This document shows positions 6,614-13,478 of a stretch of 40,107 nucleotides of DNA, piece after piece; the first letter of the stretch is position 1; each line of letters starts with the position of its first letter. The notes beneath the pieces were generated by a model. The model ran no database searches, was not told where the DNA came from, and saw only the letters and a list, made by a program, of their open reading frames with translations. The position numbers were made by a program, and so were the translations under genes. The DNA is taken from contig JBFIXI010000037.1 in the NCBI GenBank assembly GCA_041605955.1, positions 1 to 40,107 of the forward strand, given 5' to 3'. Source of the stretch: JAHEJX01 sp041605955 (lineage in GTDB: Bacteria > Actinomycetota > Acidimicrobiia > Spongiisociales > UBA5794).

Positions 6614-8218
6614 ATGCGTGGACTCTTCGGTACCCATCACCGACTCAGCCTCAGCCTGGCGTGCTTGTCGCTCGCCGCTCTCGTGGTGGCGCCGCTGACA
6701 CCGGCGGGCGCCGCCGATCCACTCCTCGAATGGGACCCGCCCATCCTGACGCAATCCATGACGCGCTCGCACGTGGTCGAGGGGCCCGGCGGATTCGTGA
6801 GCATCGAGCCACATCCGGTCGAGGACATCGACGCGCCTCTGCAGACGTCGATCTTCTACTCGGCAGACGGTTTCACGTGGCAGCAGGGACCGACGGTCAC
6901 CACTGCGCGTCTCGTCGGGCTCGCCGCTGGGGGGCCGGGTTTCGTTGCGGTCGGGAGCAAGCGGGTCGCCGACGACCTGCTCGCTCCTGCCGTGTGGGTC
7001 TCGACGAGTGGGCAGTCGTGGTCTGAGGTCCAGACAGTGCCGAGCGCGGTAGCTTCATCGCTCGCAGAGCCGCCGCTCGACCCGGCCACCGCCGATCCGA
7101 TCCCGTTTCGCGGCAGCTGGATGACCGATGTTGCCTCCGACGGGTCCAGGCTGATCGCCGTAGGGCGGGACTCGGGGTCACGCGGTGCGCAGTGGAGCTC
7201 CACTGACGGAATGAGCTGGACCGTGACGCCGGGAGCACCCTTCGGCGACTCTCCGGCGGAGTCGAGCATGGTCGCCTCGGGAGTACCGGGCTGGATGGTC
7301 CTCATCCGGCAACCGGTCGAGGGCGACTTCCCAGGCCCCCTCCGCACGTGGTGGTCGGCCGATGGCTCAACCTGGCAGCCAGCAGCCGACGACGAGTCGT
7401 TCGGAGCGGCGACGGGGGTGGGGCCGTTCATCAGGCGGCTCCTCGGTTTCGGCGACGGATTCGTGATGCTGGGCATGCACGACCTCAACGCGGCGGCGTG
7501 GGTCTCTGCCGACGGCCGGGCGTGGAGCCCACCCCAGTCGCTGCCGACTCGGCCTGAGACCAGCTCGGCGTTCGTCTTCGACGCAGCCACCGATCAGTCG
7601 CTGCTCATTGCCGTCGGCGATGACGTGATCTTCGGCGAGGGCACCGGACCTGCGACGAGCGAAGCTGCGATTTGGATCTCGACCACAGGAGGCGAATGGG
7701 TGCAGGTGGATCCCGCACATCTGCGGGGGCCGGTAACGCTGCACGGGGTGGATGCCGACGTCGTCTACCCGGTGCACTCTTGGTGGGTGGTACTCGGGAG
7801 CACGTCCGATCCGGGAGCCGATTCCCTCCGTATCGCATGGACCGGCAAACCGGTCGGCTCCGGGGCCTTCGCCGATGTTCCTGCCGAGCACCCTTTCTTC
7901 GACGATATCGAGTGGCTCGCCGCAAACGGCGTGACCCGCGGCTGCAATCCGCCGGCCAACACGATGTATTGCCCAGAGGCGGATGTGACTCGCGGCCAGG
8001 CGGCTGCCTTCTTCGTGCGCGCCTTCGGTTATGTGGACGATGGAGGCGGCGACCTGTTTGTCGACGACGACGGGTCCATCTTCGAGGCGGACATCGACAA
8101 ATTCGGCACCGCGGGGGTGACCCGCGGCTGCAATCCGCCGGCCAACACGATGTACTGTCCCGACGCCGCGGTGACCCGAGCTCAGCTGGCCGCTTTCCTA
8201 CACCGCGCCTTCGGCTGA
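6614..8218 (+). CDS. Secreted protein with two C-terminal SLH-type repeats
   Basis: 534 aa from ATG 6614, preceded by GGAGG (6604-6608). The signal peptide spans about residues 1-33 (LSLACLSLAALVVAPLTPAG, cut near AGAA). The long central part has repeated short units with GxSW or S-x-D-G-x-x-W (DGFTWQQG, SGQSWSEV, DGMSWTVT, DGSTWQPA, DGRAWSPP, TGGEWVQV), which reads as a beta-propeller or BNR/sialidase-like repeat array of about six blades. The C-terminus carries two SLH-type repeats, each with GVTRGCNPPANTMYCP and a V-T-R-x-Q-x-A-A-F-x-x-R-A motif, probably for cell-wall attachment. An extracellular wall-bound propeller protein is the best description; ligand or enzyme activity is unknown. 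Confidence 0.85.
   Translation: MRGLFGTHHRLSLSLACLSLAALVVAPLTPAGAADPLLEWDPPILTQSMTRSHVVEGPGGFVSIEPHPVEDIDAPLQTSIFYSADGFTWQQGPTVTTARLVGLAAGGPGFVAVGSKRVADDLLAPAVWVSTSGQSWSEVQTVPSAVASSLAEPPLDPATADPIPFRGSWMTDVASDGSRLIAVGRDSGSRGAQWSSTDGMSWTVTPGAPFGDSPAESSMVASGVPGWMVLIRQPVEGDFPGPLRTWWSADGSTWQPAADDESFGAATGVGPFIRRLLGFGDGFVMLGMHDLNAAAWVSADGRAWSPPQSLPTRPETSSAFVFDAATDQSLLIAVGDDVIFGEGTGPATSEAAIWISTTGGEWVQVDPAHLRGPVTLHGVDADVVYPVHSWWVVLGSTSDPGADSLRIAWTGKPVGSGAFADVPAEHPFFDDIEWLAANGVTRGCNPPANTMYCPEADVTRGQAAAFFVRAFGYVDDGGGDLFVDDDGSIFEADIDKFGTAGVTRGCNPPANTMYCPDAAVTRAQLAAFLHRAFG
7931..7968 (+). repeat. 38-bp direct repeat, copy 1, in SLH repeat 1
   Basis: Identical over 38 bases to 8117-8154. It encodes VTRGCNPPANTM in both SLH-type repeats, 62 codons apart. 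Perfect identity at synonymous positions suggests recent duplication or gene conversion. Confidence 0.85.
8117..8154 (+). repeat. 38-bp direct repeat, copy 2, in SLH repeat 2
   Basis: Second copy of the 38-base identical segment at 7931-7968. The flanking codons of the two SLH repeats diverge at once outside it. Confidence 0.85.
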
Positions 8219-8362
8219 CCGGGCACCATGACTGGAGTCATTCGACTGAGTGAGCTGCCCACAGCTGCCATCTGACGCCCGGACTGCCTGCCAGCGATCG
8301 GCTCGTCGAACGCGACAACCTCGTGGTTGGCCCGGGTCGGCCAGCTTGTCCGCTACCAACCC

Positions 8363-8389
8363 GGTGCTTCGCGTTTGAGCGGGGTCTGC
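8363..8389 (+). repeat. Left terminal inverted repeat of the kinase element
   Basis: Reads GGTGCTTCGCGTTTGAGC and continues to TCTGC. It pairs with the right end at 9141-9167 with 2 mismatches in 27. Confidence 0.85.
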
Positions 8390-8519
8390 CGGGCGACGGC
8401 GCCGAGCAGTCCCGAGGGGCTGGAGTCTCAGCCGAGCCTCGGCAGCCGCGTGGGCCTCCAGTCGACGTGCATGGCAGTGGCCCCCGGACGCCGCCTCGTC
8501 GATCAGCAGCAGCTTGAGG

Positions 8520-9065
8520 TCAAAGCCATCCGAGCCAAGTGAGGATCTCAACGGCGACCTCTCGGACTGGGCGATCGTTGTCGATCTGAACGTCCCCGAG
8601 ACCGGTACCAAGCCCCTGGTGAAACCAGCGACGTGCCTCGCGCAGATCCGCCGTACGCGCAGCGGTGACTGAGCCGCTGAGCCGTTGCTCGATCAGCGGT
8701 AGCGGCACGGTCAGCTCCACCACCTTGATCGGGAAGGGCAGCGCTGCGCGAAGGGCAGACACGTCGCTCGGGTCGCGCAGCGACCACGCCATAACGAAAC
8801 GGGTAACGCCTGCGTCCAGGTACACACCGACTACCGAAGCGAGGTTGGCGGACAGGACGACCAAGGCCTCACGCCGTTGGATTCCGGGAGTCCCGAACCA
8901 CCACAGCCAGTCGAGATCAAGCGCACCGTAGTTGGCTTCGGCGCCCTCGAGAAGGTCTGCGATCTCCTCCACGACCGTCGTCTTGCCTGAGCCGTACAGG
9001 CCACTGATCACGACGCCGCTGGCCCTCGACCTTCCTGACATCGCCACAGCCGCAATCCTATGCAT
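8520..9065 (-). CDS. P-loop kinase/AAA-type NTPase, cargo of the mobile element
   Basis: 181 aa from ATG 9065, which has GAGGG at good spacing; a GTG or ATG at 9113 or 9041 is possible. A Walker A loop GLYGSGKTT lies about 20-25 residues in, followed by VVEEIADLL and a DLDWLWWFG motif that could bind a substrate. The protein is small and kinase-like, comparable in size to adenylylsulfate, shikimate or chloramphenicol-phosphotransferase-type small-molecule kinases, but no substrate motif settles it. A C-terminal IDNDRPVREVAVEIL is typical of this fold. It is the only gene in an element bounded by terminal inverted repeats and a target duplication, so it was probably acquired by transposition. 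Confidence 0.75.
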   Translation of the reverse strand: MHRIAAVAMSGRSRASGVVISGLYGSGKTTVVEEIADLLEGAEANYGALDLDWLWWFGTPGIQRREALVVLSANLASVVGVYLDAGVTRFVMAWSLRDPSDVSALRAALPFPIKVVELTVPLPLIEQRLSGSVTAARTADLREARRWFHQGLGTGLGDVQIDNDRPVREVAVEILTWLGWL

Positions 9066-9140
9066 CCCCACGCCCTCGAACTCGGACCCCACACCATTAA
9101 GTTCGTCGACCACGCTCCGGGGCCAGAACTATCACACGCC

Positions 9141-9167
9141 GCAAACCCCGCTCAAACGCGAAGCGCC
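9141..9167 (-). repeat. Right terminal inverted repeat of the kinase element
   Basis: Reverse complement of the left end with 2 mismatches. It is followed at once by the ACCAACCC duplication at 9168-9175. Confidence 0.85.
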
Positions 9168-9295
9168 ACCAACCCGCCGGGCCTGGCGAACTACCTGATG
9201 CCACTTCGGTCCCCGGAGCTGACTCACCGTCGATACTCGTCGCTCCCCCGAGTCGGCCAAGATGGGCGATTCTCGATCCTCGCTTGGGGCACAGC

Positions 9296-9808
9296 TCAGT
9301 GCAGGCTGGCCTCCAGGCCTACGACACCGAGTCCGAGCATCGCACCCAACAGTCCTGAGCCCAGGGACACGAGCTTCGAGTGGCCACGCTCGGCCGCAAC
9401 CAGGTAACTGAGCGAGAAGAGGCCGAGCAGCCCGAATCCGATTGAGATCGCGATTGCAGTACTGAGAGACATGATTTCCAAGGCGGCTAATGCCAGCAAC
9501 CCTGCAGGTACGGCCACCACTGCGATCAGGGGTACCTGGTTCATGACCGTCGCCTGCATGTGACTTCGCCAGTGGCCCAACTCGGCAACACCGCTGCCTA
9601 GCAACGACGCATACGTGTGGGCCACAAACACGACCACCGAGGTTGCGACGAGCTCGCCGAATACCTCAACGGCGTCATGGGTCAAACCATCGACGGCGCC
9701 GAGAAAGGCGGTGACCAGGATTGTCCCATAGATTCCGTTTGTGAACTGCTCCGCTCGCTCACGCTGACTGGCCGCAATGACTGCCTGTTGGCTCTGTGTC
9801 TTTCCCAT
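9296..9808 (-). CDS. Multi-pass membrane protein of unknown function
   Basis: 170 aa from ATG 9808, preceded by AAAGG; the frame continues to 9853 without better signals. After a polar start (MGKTQSQQAVIAASQRERAE) it has about four to five hydrophobic segments: FTNGIYGTILVTAFLGAV, VATSVVVFVAHTYASLL, VPLIAVVAVPAGLLALAALE, IAISIGFGLLGLFSLSYLV and the C-terminal GSGLLGAMLGLGVVGLE. The RERAEQFTNGIYGTILVTA start is a pattern I associate with uncharacterised actinobacterial membrane proteins found near DUF1269 genes. No function is assigned. It lies at the left border of the DUF1269 island in the same direction as most of its genes. Confidence 0.7.
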   Translation of the reverse strand: MGKTQSQQAVIAASQRERAEQFTNGIYGTILVTAFLGAVDGLTHDAVEVFGELVATSVVVFVAHTYASLLGSGVAELGHWRSHMQATVMNQVPLIAVVAVPAGLLALAALEIMSLSTAIAISIGFGLLGLFSLSYLVAAERGHSKLVSLGSGLLGAMLGLGVVGLEASLH

Positions 9809-9908
9809 TCGAGTGCCTTTGCTCGTCGGCTCGCCAACCGGCAAGAGTGGCAACGAGGGAGAATCCGCCTGGTGCTCCCTCGTCTTGCCGTGACTGCGCT
9901 CCCCGGGC

Positions 9909-10129
9909 CTATCCGAAGGCTGCCCGCAGTTCAGCCTCTTGTCCGGCCGGCAGGTTGGTGTGAATGATCTCGGACTCGTAGCTGCTCAACGCGGTCGCGA
10001 CCTTGTCGACCACCGCGTCGTGGGTGAGCAGGAGAGCGCCGAGGTACCCGGCTCCATCCGGCTCGCTACGGTCTTGATGAAGTCGTCATCGATCCCGAAG
10101 TCGGCAGCCACCGTGAGCGTGCTAGGCAT
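9909..10129 (-). pseudogene. Frameshifted C-terminal half of a DUF1269 protein
   Basis: From ATG 10129, with a strong GGAGG just upstream, the frame reads MPSTLTVAADFGIDDDFIKT, then VASRMEPGTSAL, matching the C-terminal domain of DUF1269 proteins. After TSAL the frame is lost by one missing base in a CTC repeat. The next frame restores LLTHDAVVDKVATALSSYES and ends AELRAAFG at the TAG at 9909-9911. The normal N-terminal half with its glycine-rich hydrophobic hairpin is absent. A start with a good ribosome-binding site and an operator 60 bp upstream suggests the short form was once a real gene. A sequencing error could also explain the frameshift. Confidence 0.7.
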
Positions 10130-10172
10130 GTCACCTCCTGGGTCTCGAGAATCGGCATCAGAGTCTCAGGAT

Positions 10173-10205
10173 TCCGGGTGACGGATCGTCACCCACAGCG
10201 GGTGA
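10173..10205 (-). promoter_or_regulatory. TCACCC-N5-GGGTGA site a, compound form
   Basis: TCACCC (10189-10194) and GGGTGA (10200-10205) are separated by 5 bases. An overlapping second palindrome, CGGGTGACGGATCGTCACCC (starting 10175), shares its right arm. The core lies 60 bp upstream of the short DUF1269 gene start at 10129. Confidence 0.65.
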
Positions 10206-10217
10206 AGCTCTGGACCC

Positions 10218-10745
10218 TCACACGGGCTTGGCGCGAGCGAGCTTCGACTTGATCTCAGCCTGCACGGCTGGCGGCACCATGAACTCGTGCACTCCGATCA
10301 TCGTTTCGGCATTGACATGTGCGAGGATCATCTCGCGCTGGCCGGAATCGATCAGGAAGAACGCAGCCGAGCCGTCCTCCGGGAGTGCCCGAGCAACGCC
10401 GTCCATCCACTCAGCGGAAAGACCGAGTTCTCCCAACCGATTCCACAACGGCCCCAGCGAAATGCCCCAAAGCGTGCCGGCGATGGATGCGGCATACGTG
10501 GTCGCCACCAGTAGGCCCCACCACGGGCCGGCCCAGCCCGATAGTTCGTCGGTTACCTCAGCCGTCTGGGTGAGCTGCACTGAGCCTTCTGCGGTGCGCT
10601 CGACGACTACGGCCGCGGCTTGGGGACTGGCCTCGGCCCGCACGATCTCAGCCGCGAGGTCTTGTCCTTCTGTTGGCGACCCGAACGTCACAGCCAACAG
10701 GCACACATCGGTCGACTCATCACGTTTGCTCGACCGTGACGTCAC
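10218..10745 (-). CDS. DUF1269-like membrane-associated protein
   Basis: 175 aa from GTG 10745, with GGAGGG about 7 bases upstream. It follows the DUF1269 layout: an N-terminal strand-rich part (TDVCLLAVTFGSPTEGQDLA), a charged stretch, a glycine/alanine-rich hydrophobic hairpin (WGLLVATTYAASIAGTLWGI), an amphipathic helix (GLSAEWMDGVARALPE), a DGSAAFFLIDSGQR strand and a C-terminal helix. The hairpin may insert into or lie on the membrane. The function of the family is unknown; members often occur near SHOCT and DUF6325 genes and look stress-related by context. The copy is divergent from 11436-11951 and from the half gene next door. Confidence 0.72.
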   Translation of the reverse strand: MTSRSSKRDESTDVCLLAVTFGSPTEGQDLAAEIVRAEASPQAAAVVVERTAEGSVQLTQTAEVTDELSGWAGPWWGLLVATTYAASIAGTLWGISLGPLWNRLGELGLSAEWMDGVARALPEDGSAAFFLIDSGQREMILAHVNAETMIGVHEFMVPPAVQAEIKSKLARAKPV

Positions 10746-11012
10746 CGACGCCCCTCCGTTCCGACGGATCGCCCCTGTCCGGGCGTTCGGTTCGGCTCCG
10801 CTACCTGCTGAGCGTGCGGCTCGGTCAGCAGCGACGCAGGCGGCGTCCGGCTCATCACCGAGCAGCCGACGGGCGCGACGGACCCAGAGCGTTCAGCGTC
10901 GAGCGGACCGAGGCGGCACCGAGCGCCGTGACCGCGATTGCGACTCTCGTACGCCATGCGACTGCCGTTCACGGCCAGTCCAATCTCATGTCGTGCATGC
11001 TCCGGAGTCCCT

Positions 11013-11046
11013 GGGTGACGGCTCGTCACCCCTCGTGGGTGAACTT
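11013..11046. promoter_or_regulatory. TCACCC-N5-GGGTGA site b, compound form
   Basis: GGGTGACG-gct-CGTCACCC is followed after CTCGT by GGGTGA, the same two-palindrome arrangement as site a. It lies about 270 bp before the DUF1269-like gene at 10745 on the left and about 110 bp before the decayed LuxR fragment on the right. The rest of 10746-11160 holds no gene I can support. Confidence 0.6.
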
Positions 11047-11160
11047 CCGGTCCGGGGAAGGCGAGCGTTGTCATGCACGTCGCGATTGCCGTTCCACACA
11101 GGAATCACCCATTGACAGCCCACCCAAGTTCTGGCTATCGAGGAGGGAAGCACGTCACGT

Positions 11161-11348
11161 GCACTCACGCCCGGCGATGCTCATCGCCGCACAGGAGCAG
11201 GAGGGATCCAGATCGGTTCGCTCTTGCGCACCGCTCTTCGTATCCGTCTACTCGGTGAAGTCACACGTGAAGAGCATCTCTCGCAAGTTTGGGTGTCACC
11301 TCCCGTAACGCGGCCATCTCCCAGGCGGCAGCTCTGCGCTTGATGTGA
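11161..11348 (+). pseudogene. Decayed C-terminal LuxR-type HTH
   Basis: The frame reads LFVSVYSVKSHVKSISRKFG, the recognition helix region of a LuxR-family HTH (compare VSVNTVKSHVKSIYRKLGV in typical members). One extra G in TTTGGGTGTCACC then breaks it; the other frame continues VTSRNAAISQAAALRLM to TGA at 11348, exactly as a LuxR C-terminus should end. A second frame break lies just before LFVSV, and the upstream part is only weakly recognisable (LTPG..., then GCTCTTGCGCACCG). The ligand or ATPase part is absent. This is a remnant of a second LuxR regulator next to the intact one at 15235. Confidence 0.7.
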
Positions 11349-11355
11349 CACCCGC

Positions 11356-11372
11356 TCACCCGTGCTAGGTGA
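11356..11372 (+). promoter_or_regulatory. TCACCC-N5-GGGTGA site c
   Basis: TCACCC (11356-11361), GTGCT, AGGTGA (11367-11372), with one mismatch to the ideal right arm. It lies 64 bp before the DUF1269 start at 11436. Confidence 0.6.
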
Positions 11373-11435
11373 TGACGACCGCGCCGTTGGATTCCAACCT
11401 CTCTTCAAGCCCTCGCTACCGCTCGGGAGACGCTG

Positions 11436-11951
11436 ATGAACGAACTAGTGGTGGTCGCCTTCAGGGACAAGGAAGGTGCCCAGCAGCTTCTCGCTGAACT
11501 CAGTCGGTCGGCCCGAACAGGCGAGCGGCCGTGGTTTGCGCTGGAGACGGCCGTGGTCACTCGGGACGCCACCGGGAAGTTCCTCATCCGAGATTGTCTC
11601 GATCTCAGCCAAGCTAAGGGGCGCCGCGCATTGGCTGCCTGGCGTCTCCTCGTTGCGGTCCTCGTGTCTGGCCCGCTGGGTGGCACCATATGGGGGGCCG
11701 GAACTGCACGCTTGTGGAAACGGCTGGCCGTAGCGGGACTCGACGAACGATTCATGACGAGCCTTCCGGCCGTGGCTCTGCCCGGAGGTTCGGCGCTCTT
11801 TCTCTTGCTCGAACAGGCCGCGTTCGAACCAGCCCGCCACAGGTTGAGCGCCGGCACCGGGCGCGTCTACCACGCGACGGCGCCGGACGAAGTAGGTCGC
11901 ATCGTCCTGGATGCGCTATCTGGAGTGACCGCACAACCGACGTACGAATGA
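11436..11951 (+). CDS. DUF1269-family protein
   Basis: 171 aa from ATG 11436, preceded by GGGAG. The full DUF1269 layout is present: MNELVVVAFRDKEGAQQLLA as the first strand-helix, ALETAVVTRDATGKFLIRD, a glycine-rich hydrophobic hairpin LLVAVLVSGPLGGTIWGAG near residues 70-90, GLDERFMTSLPAVALPGGSA as the conserved acidic-helix block, and a C-terminal strand-helix (GRVYHATAPDEVGRIVLDAL). Family function is unknown; it is probably membrane-associated. It is oriented opposite to the other DUF1269 genes and has its own inverted-repeat site 64 bp upstream, supporting regulation together with them. Confidence 0.82.
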   Translation: MNELVVVAFRDKEGAQQLLAELSRSARTGERPWFALETAVVTRDATGKFLIRDCLDLSQAKGRRALAAWRLLVAVLVSGPLGGTIWGAGTARLWKRLAVAGLDERFMTSLPAVALPGGSALFLLLEQAAFEPARHRLSAGTGRVYHATAPDEVGRIVLDALSGVTAQPTYE

Positions 11952-12552
11952 CCGCTCCGGACGCTCAAGGAGGCTCAGCCGCCGCCAGCAGCGGCAGTCA
12001 TCTCCGGTTGGGTTCGGCATCTCGGTCCTCGCTGCGTCGAGCTCGCCCTCGAGACGGAGCCACAGCATGTGCTCGAATCCACACCTACGGCAGGTTTCCA
12101 CCCACACCTCGACCAAGATGACGACCTGACAATCCCCCTAGTTCTTGCACGCCGAGCACCCGGGCCGGCGACATCTCGGTGGTGCCGTCTGCTGCCATCG
12201 GGGCTGAGGTGCCAAGTCAGGACAGCCCGGCTGCGATTGGCGAAGAACACGAGGCTGGCATTTTCGAGCCCCGTTCGCTCCCGCCCCAAGGCCGGCGAGG
12301 ACGCACATCCTGGCCACCGACCATCTCCCAGCAGGATCCTGCGAGCTAACCGCGGGAACGCCGCCTCTGCATCATCTCCAATTGCCCACCGCATGGCCGC
12401 CGCCATGCCTGCGGTTGCTTGCCCTATCCGCATCGGGAGCAGGCCATGGCGGTGGCCCCGACGACCAGCTCTCCACGCCCGATCTCGGTGAAAGGCACCT
12501 CATACCGGGATTGTGAGCTGTGTTCAGGTGTGGCGGTCTGCGTCGAGTGGGC
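11952..12552. other. 600-bp stretch without an intact gene
   Basis: No complete gene is convincing here. On the minus strand two fragments carry CxxC motifs: VEVWVETCRRCGFEHMLWLR (from TTG 12116) and VPFTEIGRGELVVGATAMAC followed by SRCG and a stop near 12435. They may be remnants of zinc-ribbon proteins. Given the broken genes around it, this could be a decayed locus. Confidence 0.35.
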
Positions 12553-12867
12553 CTAACCGGCCAGCAGCTTTGCCTTCTGAGCTGCGAACTCCTCATCCGT
12601 GAGGAAGCCTTGCTCCTTCAATGCCGCCAACCGCTCCAGCGCTTCCACCCTCTCCTCCATCGATGGTGGTGCGGCTGCCGACGGTTGCGGGGCGGGGGCG
12701 GCGGCAGCCGGAGCGGGTGGAGGTTGCTGACCTGTTGCTTGTTGGTCTTGAACCATCTTCCCTTGTTGCCGTCTGGCGACGCGTCCGGACACTGCGGTAG
12801 CAGTCCCGGCAACGACCGCGGTGCGACCCATAGTCCGGACCATCCGACCGGCCATTCTCCTTGGCAT
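12553..12867 (-). CDS. SHOCT-domain protein
   Basis: 104 aa from ATG 12867, with GGAGG 8 bases upstream. It begins with a basic stretch and a short hydrophobic segment (MGRTAVVAGTATAVSG), then a Gln/Pro/Ala-rich linker (residues 40-68), and ends in a SHOCT domain: ERLAALKEQGFLTDEEFAAQ, then KAKLLAG. SHOCT is a short C-terminal helical pair found on many bacterial proteins and thought to mediate oligomerisation or localisation. The gene lies 18 bp behind the DUF6325 gene and should share its transcript, and hence the operator at 13394. Confidence 0.9.
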   Translation of the reverse strand: MPRRMAGRMVRTMGRTAVVAGTATAVSGRVARRQQGKMVQDQQATGQQPPPAPAAAAPAPQPSAAAPPSMEERVEALERLAALKEQGFLTDEEFAAQKAKLLAG

Positions 12868-12885
12868 TCGAACTACCTCCCTTGG

Positions 12886-13335
12886 CTACTCGCCGTCAGC
12901 GGATGCTTCTAGGGCCTCCAGGGCCTCGAGCACATCTCGAGCCGGAACGCGCCCTGTGTCAGCCAGCTGGCCTCCCGACTCGAGGATGGCGGTGGCCAGA
13001 GGTGCCGCCCAGGTGTTCTCCCAGACCGCAAACAGTGCTGAGCTACCTGGCTCGATCACTTCGCCGGCGGCGGCGATGTCTTCATGTGAGAGCAAGTCGG
13101 AGAGATCGCCCTCATACACCGAGATGCTCCCGATCTCATCCTGATCCATGTCCGTGACTTCGAGTGCCTCGACCGAGCCGTCTTCATTTCTCTTGAGGAA
13201 CACCAGGTCCAAGATGCGAATGATGCCCCGATCCGTGAGATCAACGATGTTGGGCGCTATCTCACCGTTGAAACGGTTGCCCGGAAACTCGAAGATCGCG
13301 TAGTCGATTGGGCCGAACTCGCGGATGTCTCTCAT
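12886..13335 (-). CDS. DUF6325-family protein
   Basis: 149 aa from ATG 13335, with AGGAGG upstream; the open frame extends to 13482, but the conserved family start is MRDIREFGPIDYAIFEFPGN. It continues GEIAPNIVDLTDRGIIRILD, then LVFLKRNEDGSVEALEV and a C-terminal GSSALFAVWENTWAAPLATA. The strand-helix order resembles a soluble version of DUF1269 without the hydrophobic hairpin, so the families may share ancestry (inference). It is the first gene of a two-gene operon with SHOCT and has a perfect operator 59 bp upstream. Function is unknown; context points to stress. Confidence 0.82.
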   Translation of the reverse strand: MRDIREFGPIDYAIFEFPGNRFNGEIAPNIVDLTDRGIIRILDLVFLKRNEDGSVEALEVTDMDQDEIGSISVYEGDLSDLLSHEDIAAAGEVIEPGSSALFAVWENTWAAPLATAILESGGQLADTGRVPARDVLEALEALEASADGE

Positions 13336-13392
13336 CGCGCCGTTCCTCCTGCGTTTGATGTCGTGATGATGGCGCCTCCGGTCCGGGGTTCC

Positions 13393-13411
13393 ATCACCCC
13401 TGAGGGGTGAT
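13393..13411 (-). promoter_or_regulatory. TCACCC-N5-GGGTGA site d, perfect 19-bp palindrome
   Basis: ATCACCCCTGAGGGGTGAT is a perfect odd palindrome. Its core (13394-13410) begins 59 bp before the DUF6325 start, matching the spacing seen at sites a and c. It is the best copy of the motif in the window. Confidence 0.75.
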
Positions 13412-13478
13412 CGTTTCTCGGCGTCGACCCGCTCCACCGGTGTGGTGGGACGATAGAACACCAGGCCCGAGGGCCCAA

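Larger units (their letters stand above)
8363..9167. mobile_element. 805-bp non-autonomous transposable element carrying a P-loop kinase gene
   Basis: The two ends are inverted repeats of 27 bases with 2 mismatches (8363-8389 and 9141-9167), beginning GGYGCTTCGCGTTTGAGC; the inner 20 bases are perfect. Immediately outside, ACCAACCC occurs as a direct repeat at 8355-8362 and 9168-9175, an 8-bp target-site duplication. No transposase gene is inside; the single gene is the kinase at 8520-9065. TIR ends of the GGCTCTTC type and 8-bp duplications are typical of ISL3-family elements, so mobilisation in trans by an ISL3 transposase is a reasonable guess. The element sits in the gap between the SLH gene and a membrane-protein gene. 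Confidence 0.8.

Noticed and set aside
8341..9176. Reading the inverted repeats around the kinase as integron attC sites
   Set aside because: attC sites are direct repeats with RYYYAAC/GTTRRRY cores; here the repeats are inverted and bounded by a direct target duplication, which fits transposition.
10742..11074. Minus-strand open frame between the DUF1269-like gene and site b
   Set aside because: No ribosome-binding site, Arg/Pro-rich shadow composition, and it overlaps the operator; I could not restore a protein family in any frame.
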